A stretch of DNA of 64,000 nucleotides from Cydia pomonella (GCF_033807575.1 NC_084719.1:496001-560000), one strand, 5' to 3'. Counted from the first letter of the stretch, positions 43,307-55,436 are shown. Notes: generated from the letters alone by a model not told the origin. Numbers and translations: made by a program.

Positions 43307-43652
43307 CCGGGTACGTCCTTAAACTACGTCCAAAAGAGAGGTATGGGAATTGTGAATGTCATCTCGCTTTGTGTGGTAGGGCACAGCACAGCGGATGTCA
43401 TTCCAGATCTAGAGCGGAGCCCATGGGGAAGTACCTCCACCTTACAGAAAACCGCAGCCAAATAACACTAGACCCTACTCATAGTGTTGTGTTCCTGCCG
43501 GTGAGTAAGGTTGCCAGAGCTCAACGAGGGGGAGGGGGGATGCTAGGGTCGGCAACGCGCATGTAACTCCTCTGGAGTTGCAGGCGTACATAGGCTACGG
43601 AGACTGCTTACCATCAGGCGGGCCGTATGCTTGTTTGCCGCCGAAAAAAAAA
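43307..43652 (+). repeat. Family X, most complete member, copy 2
   Basis: Counterpart of 11987-12332; the G run is one base longer and the A run shorter. Confidence 0.8.
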
Positions 43653-44255
43653 CCTCTTGTATCAAAACTGAATGAAATAGCAAGACACGTTCGTGCGTTT
43701 CCGTGAAAACAATATGGGGAAGGATTATTTCCTACATCTGTAGCCTCATTGTAGTTGCTCCAACTAGCCTTTATATTTTATGTGCCATCTAGTGAGTAAG
43801 ATGTTTGTGTCGATGACTTTGGAAGTTAACGTCGTTAATAATAAATAATTTCCCAGTAGGATCTCAACAGAAGTGATCATTCTCGACAGGGGAAATCAGC
43901 CGGAATAAATATATACACGTGACAAGAAATCTGAAGGCTTAGCGCCGAAATAACACATCTTTTTAGCGTTTTGGGTGAAATTGTTAGTAGGTTAGAATAT
44001 CTGAATGCTTTCATAGATAGAAATTGATATAATAACTTAAATATAATTGATATATAATTTGATATAATATAATAACTTTTGTCTTTAATTATTGAACTTT
44101 TCTATGCGTTACGAAAAGAAACAAAATAGTTTATTTAATGTTACTCTAATTATTTTAACGTACACGATTATATGTAAAGAGGTAGTTCGCCTTGAACATT
44201 TATTAGTCTCTGTTTGTAAGTTAAATTCGTAATAATAATAATTCGGTCAAACGGG

Positions 44256-44405
44256 ACCCTATTACTAAGACTCTGCTGTCCGTCCGTCCGTCCGTCCGTC
44301 TGTCACCAGGCTGTATCTCATGAACCGTGATAGTTAGCCAGTTGAAATTTCTACAGATTATGTATTTCTATTGCCGCTATAAGAACAAATACTAAAAACA
44401 GTATA
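44256..44405 (-). repeat. Dispersed repeat fragment with (CCGT)n, copy 2
   Basis: Counterpart of 12936-13085. Confidence 0.65.
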
Positions 44406-44922
44406 AAATAAATATTTCTTTCCAATATCGAGGTTCTCATCCAATCACCGAAGTTAAGCAACGTTTACAAAAGTCTTCTTGTTTTCTTATGTCTTCAAGT
44501 ACCTATTTCGTAGCACCTCCTACAATTTATATGGTATATCTTAAGGCTCGTAACCTTATAAGCACTGATCAGTGCGTACAAATTTAAACCTATGTTATTA
44601 AACAATGAATTTAATTCATGCGCAGTGATCAGTGCTGAGACATACGAAGGGTAAAAATAAACCGATATTATTTATTACCATTTATTACATTGTACACACA
44701 AGATTTTTAGGTTCATAAATACAAGGTATAAAAGTACGGAATAAAATCTTAATTGTATCTACCTATAAGTATAAATATTTACAAGTACCTAAATCATATT
44801 ACCGAGTGATAGTTAATTTAAATCTCTTGAGTGTAAAAGAAAATAGCGACCCTCTTCAATAAAACATCAATAAAAAAATCGATACTTAAAAGTTGAAACT
44901 CATTCCTTAATTAATTTATATT

Positions 44923-45221
44923 TTCGTGTGATGAGCATGGATATTTGTTCCTGAGTCATGGGTGTTTTCTATGTATTTATAAATATTTATATATTATATC
45001 GTTGTCTAAGTACCCTCAACACAAGCCTTATTGAGCTTAATGTGGGAATTAGTCAATTTGTGTAATAAATAATAAATATTATAGGGACATTATTACACAA
45101 ATTGACTAAGTCCCACAGTAAGCTCAATAAGGCTTGTGTTGTAGGTACCTAGACAACGATATATATAATATATTATAATTATAAATACTTAAATACATAG
45201 AATTACCCATGACTCAATAAT
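44923..45221. repeat. Tail-to-tail SINE type 1 pair, copy 2
   Basis: Counterparts of 13602-13742 (plus) and 13762-13900 (minus). One extra G (TATAGGGACATT) lies between them. Confidence 0.8.
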
Positions 45222-45516
45222 AATATGTAATAATCTCCTATAATATTTATTTATTTATATTAAGTACAACGTTCCTTTTAGATAAACTTGTAATGAACCG
45301 AACCACATTTAATTTTCCATTTATGAAAGCCATGCAGTCATGTTCAAAGTTTGTTAGTGCTATCTTATTCCCAGGTGCAGGAGTTGGAAGTTCTGCATGT
45401 AATCATGTAATTTGGTTATTCATTCGAACACGGGTTGATTAAAAGTGCTGCTTATGAAAATTATGATTTAAAAATATATTATAAATCATCAATTTGATAA
45501 ACTGAAAAAGATATTA

Positions 45517-45637
45517 TACACTGAAGAAAACGTGACTAAGTCCTATAGTGGTCAGGACGTTAGCCGCGTAACCTGAAGATCCGGGTTCGATTCCCGCCTC
45601 GGCCACCGGTAGACTTAGTCACTTTTTATTTAGTGTA
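45517..45637 (+). mobile_element. TA-flanked element with tRNA-like core, copy 2
   Basis: Counterpart of 14196-14316, same arms and core. Confidence 0.6.
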
Positions 45638-46226
45638 TGAATCTATTTCAGTTGATAATTTGTATATAGGAGTGTGACTACTTAAAAAGTACAAATCAAA
45701 AAATATTTCGTAAAATAATTTGATTTGTCAATTTGATTTGATGACAGTGATTTATTCGGTAAAGAAGCATTTCTGTGTATGTTTTCTACTCAGAATGACG
45801 AGCTCATTAGATTTTAATAGGAACACAATATCTGCTAATGATTTTTGTGTCACCATAATTCCATATAATTTGTGTGGTAACCTTGGAGGATTTAAGAACC
45901 GGAGTCGCTTTTAAGAACTTACCCTTCTGTCGAAATCCTGGTCCAGTGGTCATACTTATTGTATGGCGTGACGTTTATCTGACATGGCTATTTATACGTT
46001 ACGTAAAATAGCCATACATTTGACATGTCCCACCCCCCGCAAAAATCAGCACACTGTTTTGTACAGAAAATTACAGACAAGGCGTCTCCAGTTGTTAAAT
46101 CCTCCAAGGGCGGTCGCACAAAAATATATAGTTTAAAACACTTGCTTTTGTGTGTGTATGTTTTTATTTTAAGTGAAAACTTCTTTAGCGGCGCTGTGCA
46201 CTTTTTGTGATGGGGAAAAAATGGCC

Positions 46227-46267
46227 AATAGTTCGAAATCTCGCCACCGGAGAGATTTCGAACTATT
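46227..46267. repeat. Perfect 16-bp hairpin, copy 2
   Basis: Counterpart of 14906-14946. Confidence 0.85.
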
Positions 46268-46401
46268 ATTTACCGCTGCCAGCTGGACATATTAGCAACA
46301 GTTCTGCCATAACAGATAGTTTTCCTTACCTCTGCCTTCCATACCGACGAAATTATAATATCCTTTACTAAATAATAATACGTACATTTTTATATAATAT
46401 A

Positions 46402-48070
46402 TTATTTATTTATTTGTTTATTAGGATCACCAACAGAAGATACAATTCACATACTATAATTTACATACTAAAAGAGCACATTTATAATTGATCCCCCACT
46501 TAAAGGCAATCACAGCATGCATTATTTAAGTTAAGATTCAGAATAAGACCTTAATATAAATATAAATATGATATTAATTAACAAAACACCTACTTAATAC
46601 GAACAATAAATTTTCCACACAAAAGTAACTAAGTTAGCCGAGCTAGCTGAGGTTGTCAACAGATAATAATTTGTTTTTAAATGAGGCTTCACTGTCGTGA
46701 AACACATCCAAAGAAGGGACATTAGCATGCTTGTTGTATAGGCGAGCCAGGCGAGGCAAAGGGGAGTGAGCCAATAGGTTAGTTCGACTACGACGCACAT
46801 AGAGTAAGGCACAAGGATAACGTGGTAAACGAGACGGTACTTTCAGCCCTATCTGACTAACCATATGCATGCAGTCAATCTTGTCGTTTAGAAGTTTGTA
46901 CAAGAACATTAGGTCCAGCATAGTACGCCTACTACTAAGAGAAATTAGTTTAAATTGTTTAAGTCTAGCGTTATATGCTTGGCAGCCTGTTCCACAGCGA
47001 TAAGCAAGATGTCTAGTAAACCTTTTTTGCAATCGTTCAATCCTTTCAATATGTATTTTGTAAGTAGGATTCCAGACAACGCTACAGTATTCTAATTTAC
47101 TCCTCACAAAACAATTAAAAAGGGTCACCATTGTAGAACATTCTTTAAACTCCCTAGCACATCTTAACACAAACCCTAGAGATTTAAAGGCAGCATTTAT
47201 TGTCTTATCTATGTGACGCACAAAGCGTAGTCTGCTGTCTATTATGACACCCAAATCTCTTATTTCATTGACCTCTTGCAAAGTTTCTTTAAAAATAATG
47301 TACTCTGATGGTATAGGGTTTCTTTTCCGACTAAATTTTATGTGGTAACATTTAGTGGGGTTAAGCACCATTTTGTTAGACTTACACCATTTTACCAACA
47401 CATCCACATCCTCTTGTAACAGATGGACGTCAGATTGATTTTTTACTACCCGGACCAATTTTAAATCATCCGCAAACAGCGATACAGTCAAATTATTAAA
47501 TTCATAGGTGATGTCGTTAATAAATATGTTAAAAAATAATGGCCCCAAATTAGACCCCTGTGGTACACCGGAGAGTGCAATATAAGTAACAGTCAGACTG
47601 AGTGCCTTCTATTACCACAGTTGAAGGCCTGCCTTGAAGGTAAGTATGGCACCAGCTAAGTAAACTACCTGCAATGCCAAACTTGTGCAACTTATGAATT
47701 AAGATTTTGTGATTAACCTTATCAAAAGCTTTCGAAAAGTCAGTGTAAACCGCGTCTACTTGATAACCACCATCGACAGCCTCCGTAAGGCTGGTGACGT
47801 AGCTAAAAAGATTTGTACAAGTCGATCGCTTGGGCATAAACCCATGTTGATAAGGAGAGAGCATACTTTTGACATGATCAAATAGTGCAACATAAACCAG
47901 CCTTTCGAAAACCTTGGCCATCGAAGACAATATGGAAACGGGCCTATAATTTGAAACTAATTCACGACTGCCGCTTTTAAATACCGGAATAACTCTGGCT
48001 CGTTTCCACACCGATGGAAATATCCCTGCTTTCAGAGATGTATTATATATAATCATAAGTGGCAGTGTTG
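46402..48070 (-). pseudogene. 5'-truncated non-LTR retrotransposon (CR1/Jockey-type reverse transcriptase), copy 2
   Basis: Two minus-strand frames make up most of a reverse transcriptase. The N-terminal frame (47550-48056, 168 codons) has VIPVFKSGS at residues 23-30, NYRPVSILSS at 36-45, HGFMPKRST at 71-79 and YTDFSKAFDKV at 104-114. The C-terminal frame (46643-47548, 301 codons) has GPLFFNIFINDI at 2-13 and the catalytic FADD at 25-28. The LNPTKC and 'EIRDLGVIIDSRLRFVRHID' blocks follow, then the thumb-like region to 'KNKLLSVDNLS'. A frameshift near 47600 (also present, in another register, in copy 1) separates them just before SGVPQGS. Upstream the frame opens only at about 48071, so ORF1 and the endonuclease are missing. 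The 3' UTR ends in a TTTA-type tail near 46402. RNA-templated transposition is the family's known function; this copy is inactive. Confidence 0.9.
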
Positions 48071-49613
48071 ATCATTATATAAATAATAATGTCAGTTTTG
48101 TTTCGTAAGTGCTTGTTCGTACATGAATTGGCGCGAGCAAGATCCACGGGCAAATTATAAAATGCAGACATCATTTTGATTTCAAAATGTAAATTGGTAT
48201 TTACCTTCCGGTTTATGTCTCAGGCCACGGTAATGAGAAACATGACCCTTTATTAAGTAAAGTGAAGTCAAGCGTCTTTATTGAGTTTTATGAATTTGAA
48301 TTAATGAATTTAAGGAATTGATGAATTTTAATAATTAGGTTTAGAAATTTTGAATTCTTATTATGTATGTATAAAACAAAATTTTGGTTTCGAAAATGAA
48401 TTTGATGAAAATAAACAGAATATTAGATAAACCTTTATCAGCATATTTACATATTTGATTTACCTTGGCTATATTGAATGATCAGTATTATTTTTCGTAC
48501 CTAGTCCAACATATCTCATTGGTCATTCAACACGGTTTCAATTAAATTCGTGACAATTAATTTATTCAACTTTAATTATAATTTTAAAATGACGAAGCTT
48601 TTTGCTTTTTGTTTTGGACGGAGCATGTAGCTGATTTGCATTTGCGGCTATAGGTACGAAGGACGAAGCCTGCATTGCGGATATTTTACATAATAATCTG
48701 TTGTGTTTTGATTATTAAATAAATAAATATTGGGTTTTTGAAATCGGAAACCGGTTAGCAACCTTATCATTTACTTTAACAACTTTACGTTATTAGCTAC
48801 CACATTGTCGTTTCATGAAGCATGCAACTAATAAAGATCATAAATATGTATACACTTATTACCTTATTTCAAAGGATTAAGGATTAGAATTGTACATGTA
48901 TTTATGACTAGAACCGTACTTACATAATTAAATTTATTCGGATATGGGCACAGATATTTTCACTAATGGCTTATACTGTTAGTGTTGTATAAATGACTTA
49001 TAACATCATTAACTACATGTCGGTTAGGACCTTCCGTTTTCGGTCGTAATAAATAATTTCGCAACACGAAGCGTTCAGAGTACCGATAACTCAGATACGG
49101 AAGTTTGTGTATCATTGAAAATGTACAATTTGTGTTACTGCTTTATTTTGTTATTTACTGCTTTTATCTCGTAGGGATAAATCCCTAAGTGACTTTATCC
49201 TAATTAGAAAAGGAGTATTCTGATTTTTATACACGGTGTAACATGAGGAAATCGTATGATTTTAACATACACTGTTAAATCACATTTAGGGACTAAAATG
49301 TCATATTAAAAATTTCTGGATTTTACCTAGTTTCAGAGTTGATACCAGTAAACAAAAACATCTTATTGTAACTTAGTGGAAAAGGGTTTTTTGATGGCGA
49401 TAATGCCATTATGGGGCGTAGTCTAAATATCCTTATTGATAGATGTCAGAAAGTGACAAGTAACCTTTGCAAACACAGGGCTTACAAAAAAAATCGTAGG
49501 AATTCATTTTTAGTGTCAGATTTAACATTACATTAACTTTTTATGTACAGATACATTCAACAATTTGAAAAAAAAAAAACATTTTTTTTTTGTTTTTCAC
49601 ATTACTTAAAGTC
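48071..49613. other. No supported feature (copy 2)
   Basis: Counterpart of 16749-18296; no gene or named repeat. Confidence 0.4.
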
Positions 49614-49846
49614 ATATTAGTACATTACGATACAAGTGCGAAAAATAGGAAATTCGAAACGAGTGGCGATAAATTAAAACACGACCGAAGGGAGTGTTTT
49701 TAAATCGACACGAGTTGCGAATTACCTATTCGCACATGTATCGTACAACGTTTTACAGTACATATGGCCCTTTAAATGTTCGACACAGTAACGTAATATG
49801 CTACTTCTCGCACTAGTGCTATAAAGTAGCCCCATATGTACTGTAA
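49614..49846. repeat. Pair of adjacent palindromic repeats, copy 2
   Basis: Counterpart of 18297-18530. 'CGACACAGTAACG' here matches 62940 and differs from copy 1 (CGACACCGTAACG). Confidence 0.75.
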
Positions 49847-50019
49847 AATATTTTTTTCTTTTTTTGTCCTCAGAAGTCCGTGGTTAAAATCTTTCGGGTT
49901 TCTCGTGTTACACCGGTATACGCCATGATGGCTTTCCTTTTACACACTTCGATTATCTTTAAGCGTACCTAAGCATCTTTCTAGTCACATAATAACATAA
50001 AAGAGCCTAAGAGGGGACT

Positions 50020-50365
50020 TTTGTAGTTACTCCCCACTTCGAGCGCGTAAGGTAAGTATGAGTGATCTTTTGTAGTTACTCCCCACTTCGAGCGCGTAAG
50101 GTAAGTATGAATGATATCTTTTGTAGTTACTCCCCACTTCGAGCGCGTAAGGTAAGTATGAGTGATCTTTTGTAGTTACTCCCCACTTCGAGCGCGTAAG
50201 GTAAGTATGAGTGATATCTTTTGTATTTACTCCCCACTTCGAGCGCGTAAGGTAAGTATGAGTGATATCTTTTGTAGTTACTCCCCACTTCGAGCGCGTA
50301 AGGTAAGTATGAGTGATATTTTTTGTAGTTACTCCCCACTTCGAGCGCGTAAGATATGAGTGATA
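50020..50365. repeat. 51-bp minisatellite, copy 2
   Basis: Six intact units plus one degenerate unit, as in 18700-19048, but with a regular period. Both strands show 17-codon periodic open frames (plus 'DIFCSYSPLRARKVSMS', minus 'KRYHSYLPYALEVGSNY'). These follow from a repeat length divisible by three and are not evidence of a protein. Confidence 0.92.
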
Positions 50366-50537
50366 TGTTGCTACCCCGCGGAGTCTAATTTAACCACTTT
50401 TAGCTGTCTATGTTGATCCATTGGTTGTGGAGTTTGGTGGGGCTGGGGGTTCAATAAATCTTTAAGCAGATTGTGTATTTGGTTATTTTAGTTAAAATTT
50501 ATTCTCTAATTGTGCTATTACTAAATCTGGAATGGTT

Positions 50538-50651
50538 AGGGTCGGCAACGCGCATGTAACTCCTCTGGAAATGCAGGCGTACAGAGGCTATGGAGACTGC
50601 TTACCATCAGGCGGGCCGTACGCTTGTTTGCCACCGACGTAGTATACAAAA
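50538..50651 (+). repeat. Family X 3' core, copy 2
   Basis: Counterpart of 19219-19337, with the expected AACGCGCATG where copy 1 has AACGAAGCATG. Confidence 0.8.
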
Positions 50652-50804
50652 AAATAATAATGATATCGCCAATGCCTTAAGCGTGCTTGTAGAACATGAC
50701 GTTGTTCGGTAGTTGCTCTTAACAAAGAGAATTTGAAATAGAGTTGTATTGTCAAAGTATTACTTAGTTGTATTGTCAAAGTAACTTTTTGAACGCCATT
50801 TGAC

Positions 50805-50936
50805 TTTGATCAAATATCAAAAAGTCGCCATCTTACCGAGCATAGGCCAAAGGTATGGCGCCATCGCTCGAAAAGATGCCGCCATAGATTTGGCCTATGC
50901 TCGGTAAGATGGCGCCACTTTTTGATATTTATCAAA
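50805..50936. mobile_element. Foldback MITE, 132 bp, copy 2
   Basis: Counterpart of 19489-19620. Confidence 0.85.
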
Positions 50937-51003
50937 TTCTCTATTTTCTATTCTCCATGATTTTATAGTATATTATTGCCATAATAGCTGGCAATTGGCT
51001 GGC

Positions 51004-51267
51004 ATGTCAGCATTTGAAATCAACCACCATGCCTGGGAAACTTTAGCTGAAGACCGTGATGGATGTCGCAAGCGTGTTGTGGAGGGGAGAAGGCTATGCG
51101 ACCAAGCCTGGTTTAATACATTCGATAGCAGAAGGTGTCGCTGAAAGCAAATCGGGACTGGAACCTCAGGTGGCATGAGCTTTCTCTGCCAAAAATTTGG
51201 GAGGTCGTGCCGCTCACGCATCGGCCTCCACAGTCACCAAGCCCGTTGTCTAAACAGCAATGCTTAA
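51004..51267 (+). pseudogene. LINE C-terminal end with zinc-finger-like tail, copy 2
   Basis: Same frame, in-frame stop and finger (CQKFGRSCRSRIGLHSH) as 19688-19951. The shared stop shows real decay. Confidence 0.7.
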
Positions 51268-51341
51268 ATCGTCTGCAATAGACGCAAAGGGCTGTGATGA
51301 TGAGCTGGCTTTTACTTATAGACACAATCGGGTGTTTACTG

Positions 51342-52036
51342 AAGAATGGTTAAACGCGTTTCAAGACTAATTCTTCATTACCTGCATACTTCCGATTTAG
51401 TTCTGCATAATAAGCTACCATTTCAAACACAATTAATGAGAATAAGCAAAAAAAAATTGTGAGATTACTATTTTCAAGTCCAACCGGAAAACCTCATCAA
51501 CCGTCTTGGAAAAGCTTGTTTGGACTAAGTTAGTAATTTAGTCGAGAAGCGAGGAGTTTCATCATCATCATATCAGCCCTTTATCGCCCACTGCTGAGCA
51601 TAGGCCTCTCTTCTAGTACGCCACTTGCCCCGGTCCTGAGCTAATCGCATCCAGAAGTGACCCGCAATTTTTCGAAAGTCGTCCACCCAACGAACCAAGC
51701 GAGCGAGTAGCTTAGTTACTAAAATTGATCAACTGACCAAAAAACGTTAGCGCTAAAGACGAGCTAGTCAAAAGTAGTTAAGCAGTGTTTTAAAATGTAA
51801 ATTTGGTTCGGACTATGTTAGTTTAGTCAAACAGTGAGTATTTTAATTACTAATCGTGTTCGAGGTCTTCTGGTTCGAGCGCCATCTTATTAATAGTCAC
51901 ATCTCGTGATTAATTTCTTTGTTTTTTGCTCATTATGTAATATATTGTTTAAAGTATAATATCCAAAACTTGTTATAGAGTAATATGGTAGTGTGCAGTG
52001 AATGGAGAATTAATCTTGAAACGCGTTTAACCACCA
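51342..52036. repeat. Inverted repeat pair with LINE 3' end, copy 2
   Basis: Counterpart of 20026-20720, including the minus-strand RTE-type tail at 51555-51706. Confidence 0.55.
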
Positions 52037-52189
52037 TTTTGGAGTCAACGGCCGGTAGTCCACGTGCTACTTGTAATGTCCAGCTAACGCTTTACAAGAG
52101 CTTATATGTAATCACCGTACACTGTATTTTACTACCGTATAATTTTAGTCGTATGTAAAGCTCCTAATAATTGTAAAAGAATAAATAAA

Positions 52190-52480
52190 TTGTCTGATAC
52201 CAAAAATGTTGTCGAGTAGAATAGTAAGAGTAGGAGGGCGTACTCGCCAGAAAACAATGGATCCACTCAACTAGTTAAATAACTGACTAATAAAAATTTA
52301 GTCGAGTAGATTAGTCAGTGATTTAGTTAAGTGTATTTAGTAATCTTACTATTCTACTCGACTAAATTTTTGGTATTCAGACAGTAATTAAAATACTTAC
52401 TACTCGACTTAGCTTGGCCTAACTTCACTCGCTTCTCGACTAAATTGGTAACGTTGTCCGAACGAGCCTTAAGAGACAAA
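52190..52480. repeat. Cluster of TTTAGTCGAGTA motifs
   Basis: AATTTAGTCGAGTAGATTAG, its reverse ('CTACTCGACTAAATTTTTGG') and related pieces occur several times in both orientations, as in a foldback element. Related pieces lie at about 8605-8640, 20210-20230 and 20500-20550. Boundaries are unclear. Confidence 0.5.
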
Positions 52481-52754
52481 CGCGCGGCATTTCCCCAGAT
52501 GACAGTTGTGGTGCGTAGAACCGAGATTACCCTCTAAATCAGACATAAATTCCCTGAATCGTGTACTTCACCCTCGGGGTTGCCAGATCTAAGCGTGAAA
52601 TACCCATTTCAATGTAGCAAATCTATTTCGGTACGTGGCTTCTGCTGATTACTGGTACGTGCGACATACGAGTATTGGGAAATATGGTACATTTTTGAAG
52701 GTTTTTCTTAACTTACTGGTGGAAATATTTTTGACGTTTATTAGCGTAACATTT

Positions 52755-52875
52755 ATTATACGATATAGGAGGCAAACGAGCGGACTAATCTCCTGATGGT
52801 AAGTAATTACCGTCACCTATGGACACCAGCAACACCAGAGGTTTCAAGTGCGTTGCCGGATTTAAGATGGAGGTA
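52755..52875 (-). repeat. LINE 3' end (GGCAAACGAGC family)
   Basis: 'GGAGGCAAACGAGCGGACTA', 'CTGATGGTAAGTAATTACCG' and 'GGTTTCAAGTGCGTTGCCGG' match a 3'-end sequence I recognise as very abundant in Lepidoptera. It is distantly related to the family X core in layout. Confidence 0.7.
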
Positions 52876-52907
52876 CGTTCTTTTTCTTGATACATTTCTA
52901 TTTATAG

Positions 52908-53310
52908 GTGATGGGCTACGTAGATGACTTAGCCCTGCTTGAAGCCTCTGTAGAGGAAGTGCGGCAGTGCGTCAGTGTTCTGGCAACAGAAGCTAAAAAG
53001 GTCGGCCTAAGTATATCACAGAAGTGCTGCGAATTGTTGGAGAGAGGAGAAACCTACGGAGGACCATAGAGAATAGACGAGGAAAAATGATAGGTCACTT
53101 GATAAGACACGACACTTTCTTTAAAACTATGGAAGGCAAGATCGAAGGTAGAAGAGGAAGAGGAAAACCACGAGCAAGTTACACGCAACAACTAAAAGGA
53201 AAAGCAAATGTCGTGTCTTACAGTGACCTAAAGAACTTGGCCGAGGACCGCGAAAACTGGTGTCTACTCCACCGACAAGAGCTATGCTCTTAAATGATGA
53301 TGATGATGAT
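52908..53310 (+). pseudogene. LINE remnant with YVDD motif and C-terminal end
   Basis: The frame from 52908 reads VMGYVDDLALLEASVEEVRQ, with YVDD at 52917-52928, then a conserved helix ending 'KKVGLSIS'. A deletion removes the thumb and the following region. A second frame (53024-53293) resumes with LRIVGERRNLRRTIENRRGK, MIGHLIRHD, 'KIEGRRGRGKPRASYTQQLK' and 'LKNLAEDRENWCLLHRQELC'. This is the R-x-G-K-x-I-G-H-x-x-R-H / G-R-G-x-P-R pattern of the C-terminus of RTE-like LINEs. The element ends with an (ATG)n tail at 53294-53310. Internal deletion and 5' truncation leave no functional enzyme. It lies head to tail with the next LINE remnant. Confidence 0.75.
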
Positions 53311-53399
53311 AAAGTATATCATACGAAAAGACTGAGTATCTCCACATGAGACGCTATAAAAATACCCGTTTTCCACCTCAAAACCTAAAAGTAGGACAT

Positions 53400-53998
53400 A
53401 TAGCGCACAAAGGCGAGTCAAAATGTACAAACTTAGGCTGCACCGTTACTGATACCAACAATCAAGACGAGGAGATAAAGGATCCAGAATACATTGCGAT
53501 GCAGTGCAGCCCTTCATAAGGTGTTAGTTTCCAAGCTTCTAAGCAGAGGCACGAAGATCCGAATCTTGACCGTGATTCGCTTAATCTTGACCTACGGATG
53601 CGAAGCATGGACACAAACACTCAAGGAAGAAAACATGCTGCTAGTTGCCGAGAGGAAGATTATCCGTAAGATACTGGGGCCCAAACGAAGACTGGATAGA
53701 AGCTGGACAGTCCTTAGGAACCGTGAGATTGAAGGCTTATTGGCTGAACCTAACGTCATGGGAGAAAGTAAAGCTCACAGAATCCGTCGATTGGGCCAGC
53801 TTGAGAGAATGGACGAAGACAGGAAAGTAAAAAGAGCGTACCTGGGTCGCCTAGCAGGAGGACATCCTATCGGATGCCCCAGGTATCCCTGGAGCGACGT
53901 CAAGTTGGCGAGAAGTCGCACAGGACCGAGAAAAGTGGCGCCATCTTGTGTCCGATGCCAAGTCTCATTTTAGGTCGCTGAGGCAACGGGGTAAGTGA
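53400..53998 (+). pseudogene. Second LINE remnant, C-terminal end
   Basis: The frame 53494-53973 reads ALHKVLVSKLLSRGTKIRIL, 'YGCEAWTQTLKEENMLLVAE', 'RKILGPKRR', 'EIEGLLAEPNVMGESKAHRI', RRLGQLERM and 'GRLAGGHPIGCPRYPWSDVK'. Near 53905 the frame shifts. The expected end continues in another frame as WREVAQDREKWRHLVSDAKS, then HFRSLRQRGK, stopping at 53996-53998. This order (YGCEAWT, then RKILGP, then GRPxGxPRxxWSD, then the DRxxW helix) is that of an RTE-like LINE of a different subfamily from its neighbour. Upstream (53430-53495) 'LGCTVTDTNNQDEEI' extends it in a shifted frame. No polymerase core remains. Confidence 0.75.
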
Positions 53999-54499
53999 GT
54001 AAGTAAATACTTGAAATAAAAACTTTATGTTGCCTTAAGGAAGTTTCGGTAAAAGTTATAATTTTAATTTTGAAATTTTAATTATGAACCCATGAAATCA
54101 ACTATACAAAACACATTTTTATTTATTGAAAACATAAAAACCTCTCCTACCCTCAAAATAGTTGTAAGATACGAGAAAAATAAATGAGTTTTTCTCACGC
54201 TAAAGCACTAAATGGATACTTTTTGCATTGCCGAGCACAAAAAAATGTTTAATTTCCTCTCACACAATACGGTGCTCATCCACAAAATGTTTCGCAAAGC
54301 CCTTTTGCTTAAGCTTCACGTATTTAAACAATTGCATCTAGCTATCTATGCAATTATGTTAATTTAATACTTTTCTAAACACATTGCTATATTCTAGGAA
54401 ATGAACCATATTGATAGGTCTAAGTGTTATTTGCCAAACATTGAATGATAAAAAAAAGATCCAAATTGCCGTCTTAATTCTTGACTAAATTAACTTAGT
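53999..54499. other. No supported feature
   Basis: No frame or repeat is recognised. Confidence 0.35.
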
Positions 54500-54927
54500 T
54501 TAGGCGCCATTCATTTATTACGTAAGATGATTTAGGGGGGCAGAGGGGGGTTGAACATGTCTTATTTTTTCTTACACGGGACCTAGAAGGGATCTTCAAA
54601 CTCTTCATAATAGTTCTTACGTAAAATCACAAAGAAAATTTTCTAATTTCTAGGAAATTATGACGCTTAAAATAATATTTCCACACTCTATGCTATGTAA
54701 CTCGATGCAGAGTTAGCATAGACCGACTCCAGTACCTTTGTGGGTACAAATAAATGTTCTTTTTTTTTATAAAAACTAGAATATATCAAACGTGTATTAA
54801 TTATTTCCTTTGAATTCTTACGTAATACAGGGGGGAGGGGGTCGGCCAATCTCATTGTTTTACAAAGGGGTGGGAGGCCGTCAAAACTACCAAAAATTAT
54901 GTTACGTTATAAATAAATGGCGCCTAA
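54500..54927. mobile_element. MITE with TTAGGCGCCATTCATTTATT termini, 428 bp
   Basis: The left end TTAGGCGCCATTCATTTATT (then ACGTAA) pairs with the right end ...TTACGTTATAAATAAATGGCGCCTAA over about 26 bases with a few mismatches. Inside are two G-rich runs (54534-54550, 54830-54840) and a possible LINE 3' scrap ('TTTGTGGGTACAAATAAATG', about 54737-54756). Confidence 0.75.
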
Positions 54928-55436
54928 GAGAAAAGGATTCAATCCACATGTAGTTATAGTATTTCCAACGGAAAACAATTTACAAAATGTATTCAGTTTG
55001 TTGTCTCGCTGAAACAAAGAGCTTTCTGTATTTTATCTCAAATCTAAAAAGCATTTTAACGAAATAACCTAATTGCACATCGCAAACAATGCTTTACTAT
55101 CTCAAACATTTTAAAATTCTATACCCATTCCCGCAAACCGCTAAAGAATGGGAAGCACCTGCATAAGGCGTTTTCGCTTAATCTTTCCGCATTTGAGATG
55201 TTTTGAAAACCTCCTTATCGCTTGGATTCTTTGTTGAAAAACGCCCTTTGCACGAGTCAGCCATATTTTTATAGATAGCGGCAGTTTTGGGTATGGCAAC
55301 TTTTCTCAATGGTTTTTAAAAAAGGAATCATTTATACGTATTACTGATATTATGCTGCAGGTTTATCTCGGGTGGATTTCGGGATTTTAGTCTTACGATT
55401 ATGTATCAAGTTTATTCTTTGTTGTTCTAAGTGCTT
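54928..55436. other. No supported feature
   Basis: No frame or repeat is recognised. Confidence 0.35.

Larger units (their letters stand above)
31320..52135. repeat. 20.8-kb duplicated block, copy 2
   Basis: Same order and orientation of every element as 1-20819. It continues without a break into unique sequence on both sides: the dispersed repeat starting at 31163 runs across the left edge, and 52136 onward runs past the right edge. Retrotransposon frames are better preserved here than in copy 1 (a 301-codon and a 168-codon frame against four fragments), so this copy is probably the better consensus. Confidence 0.95.
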
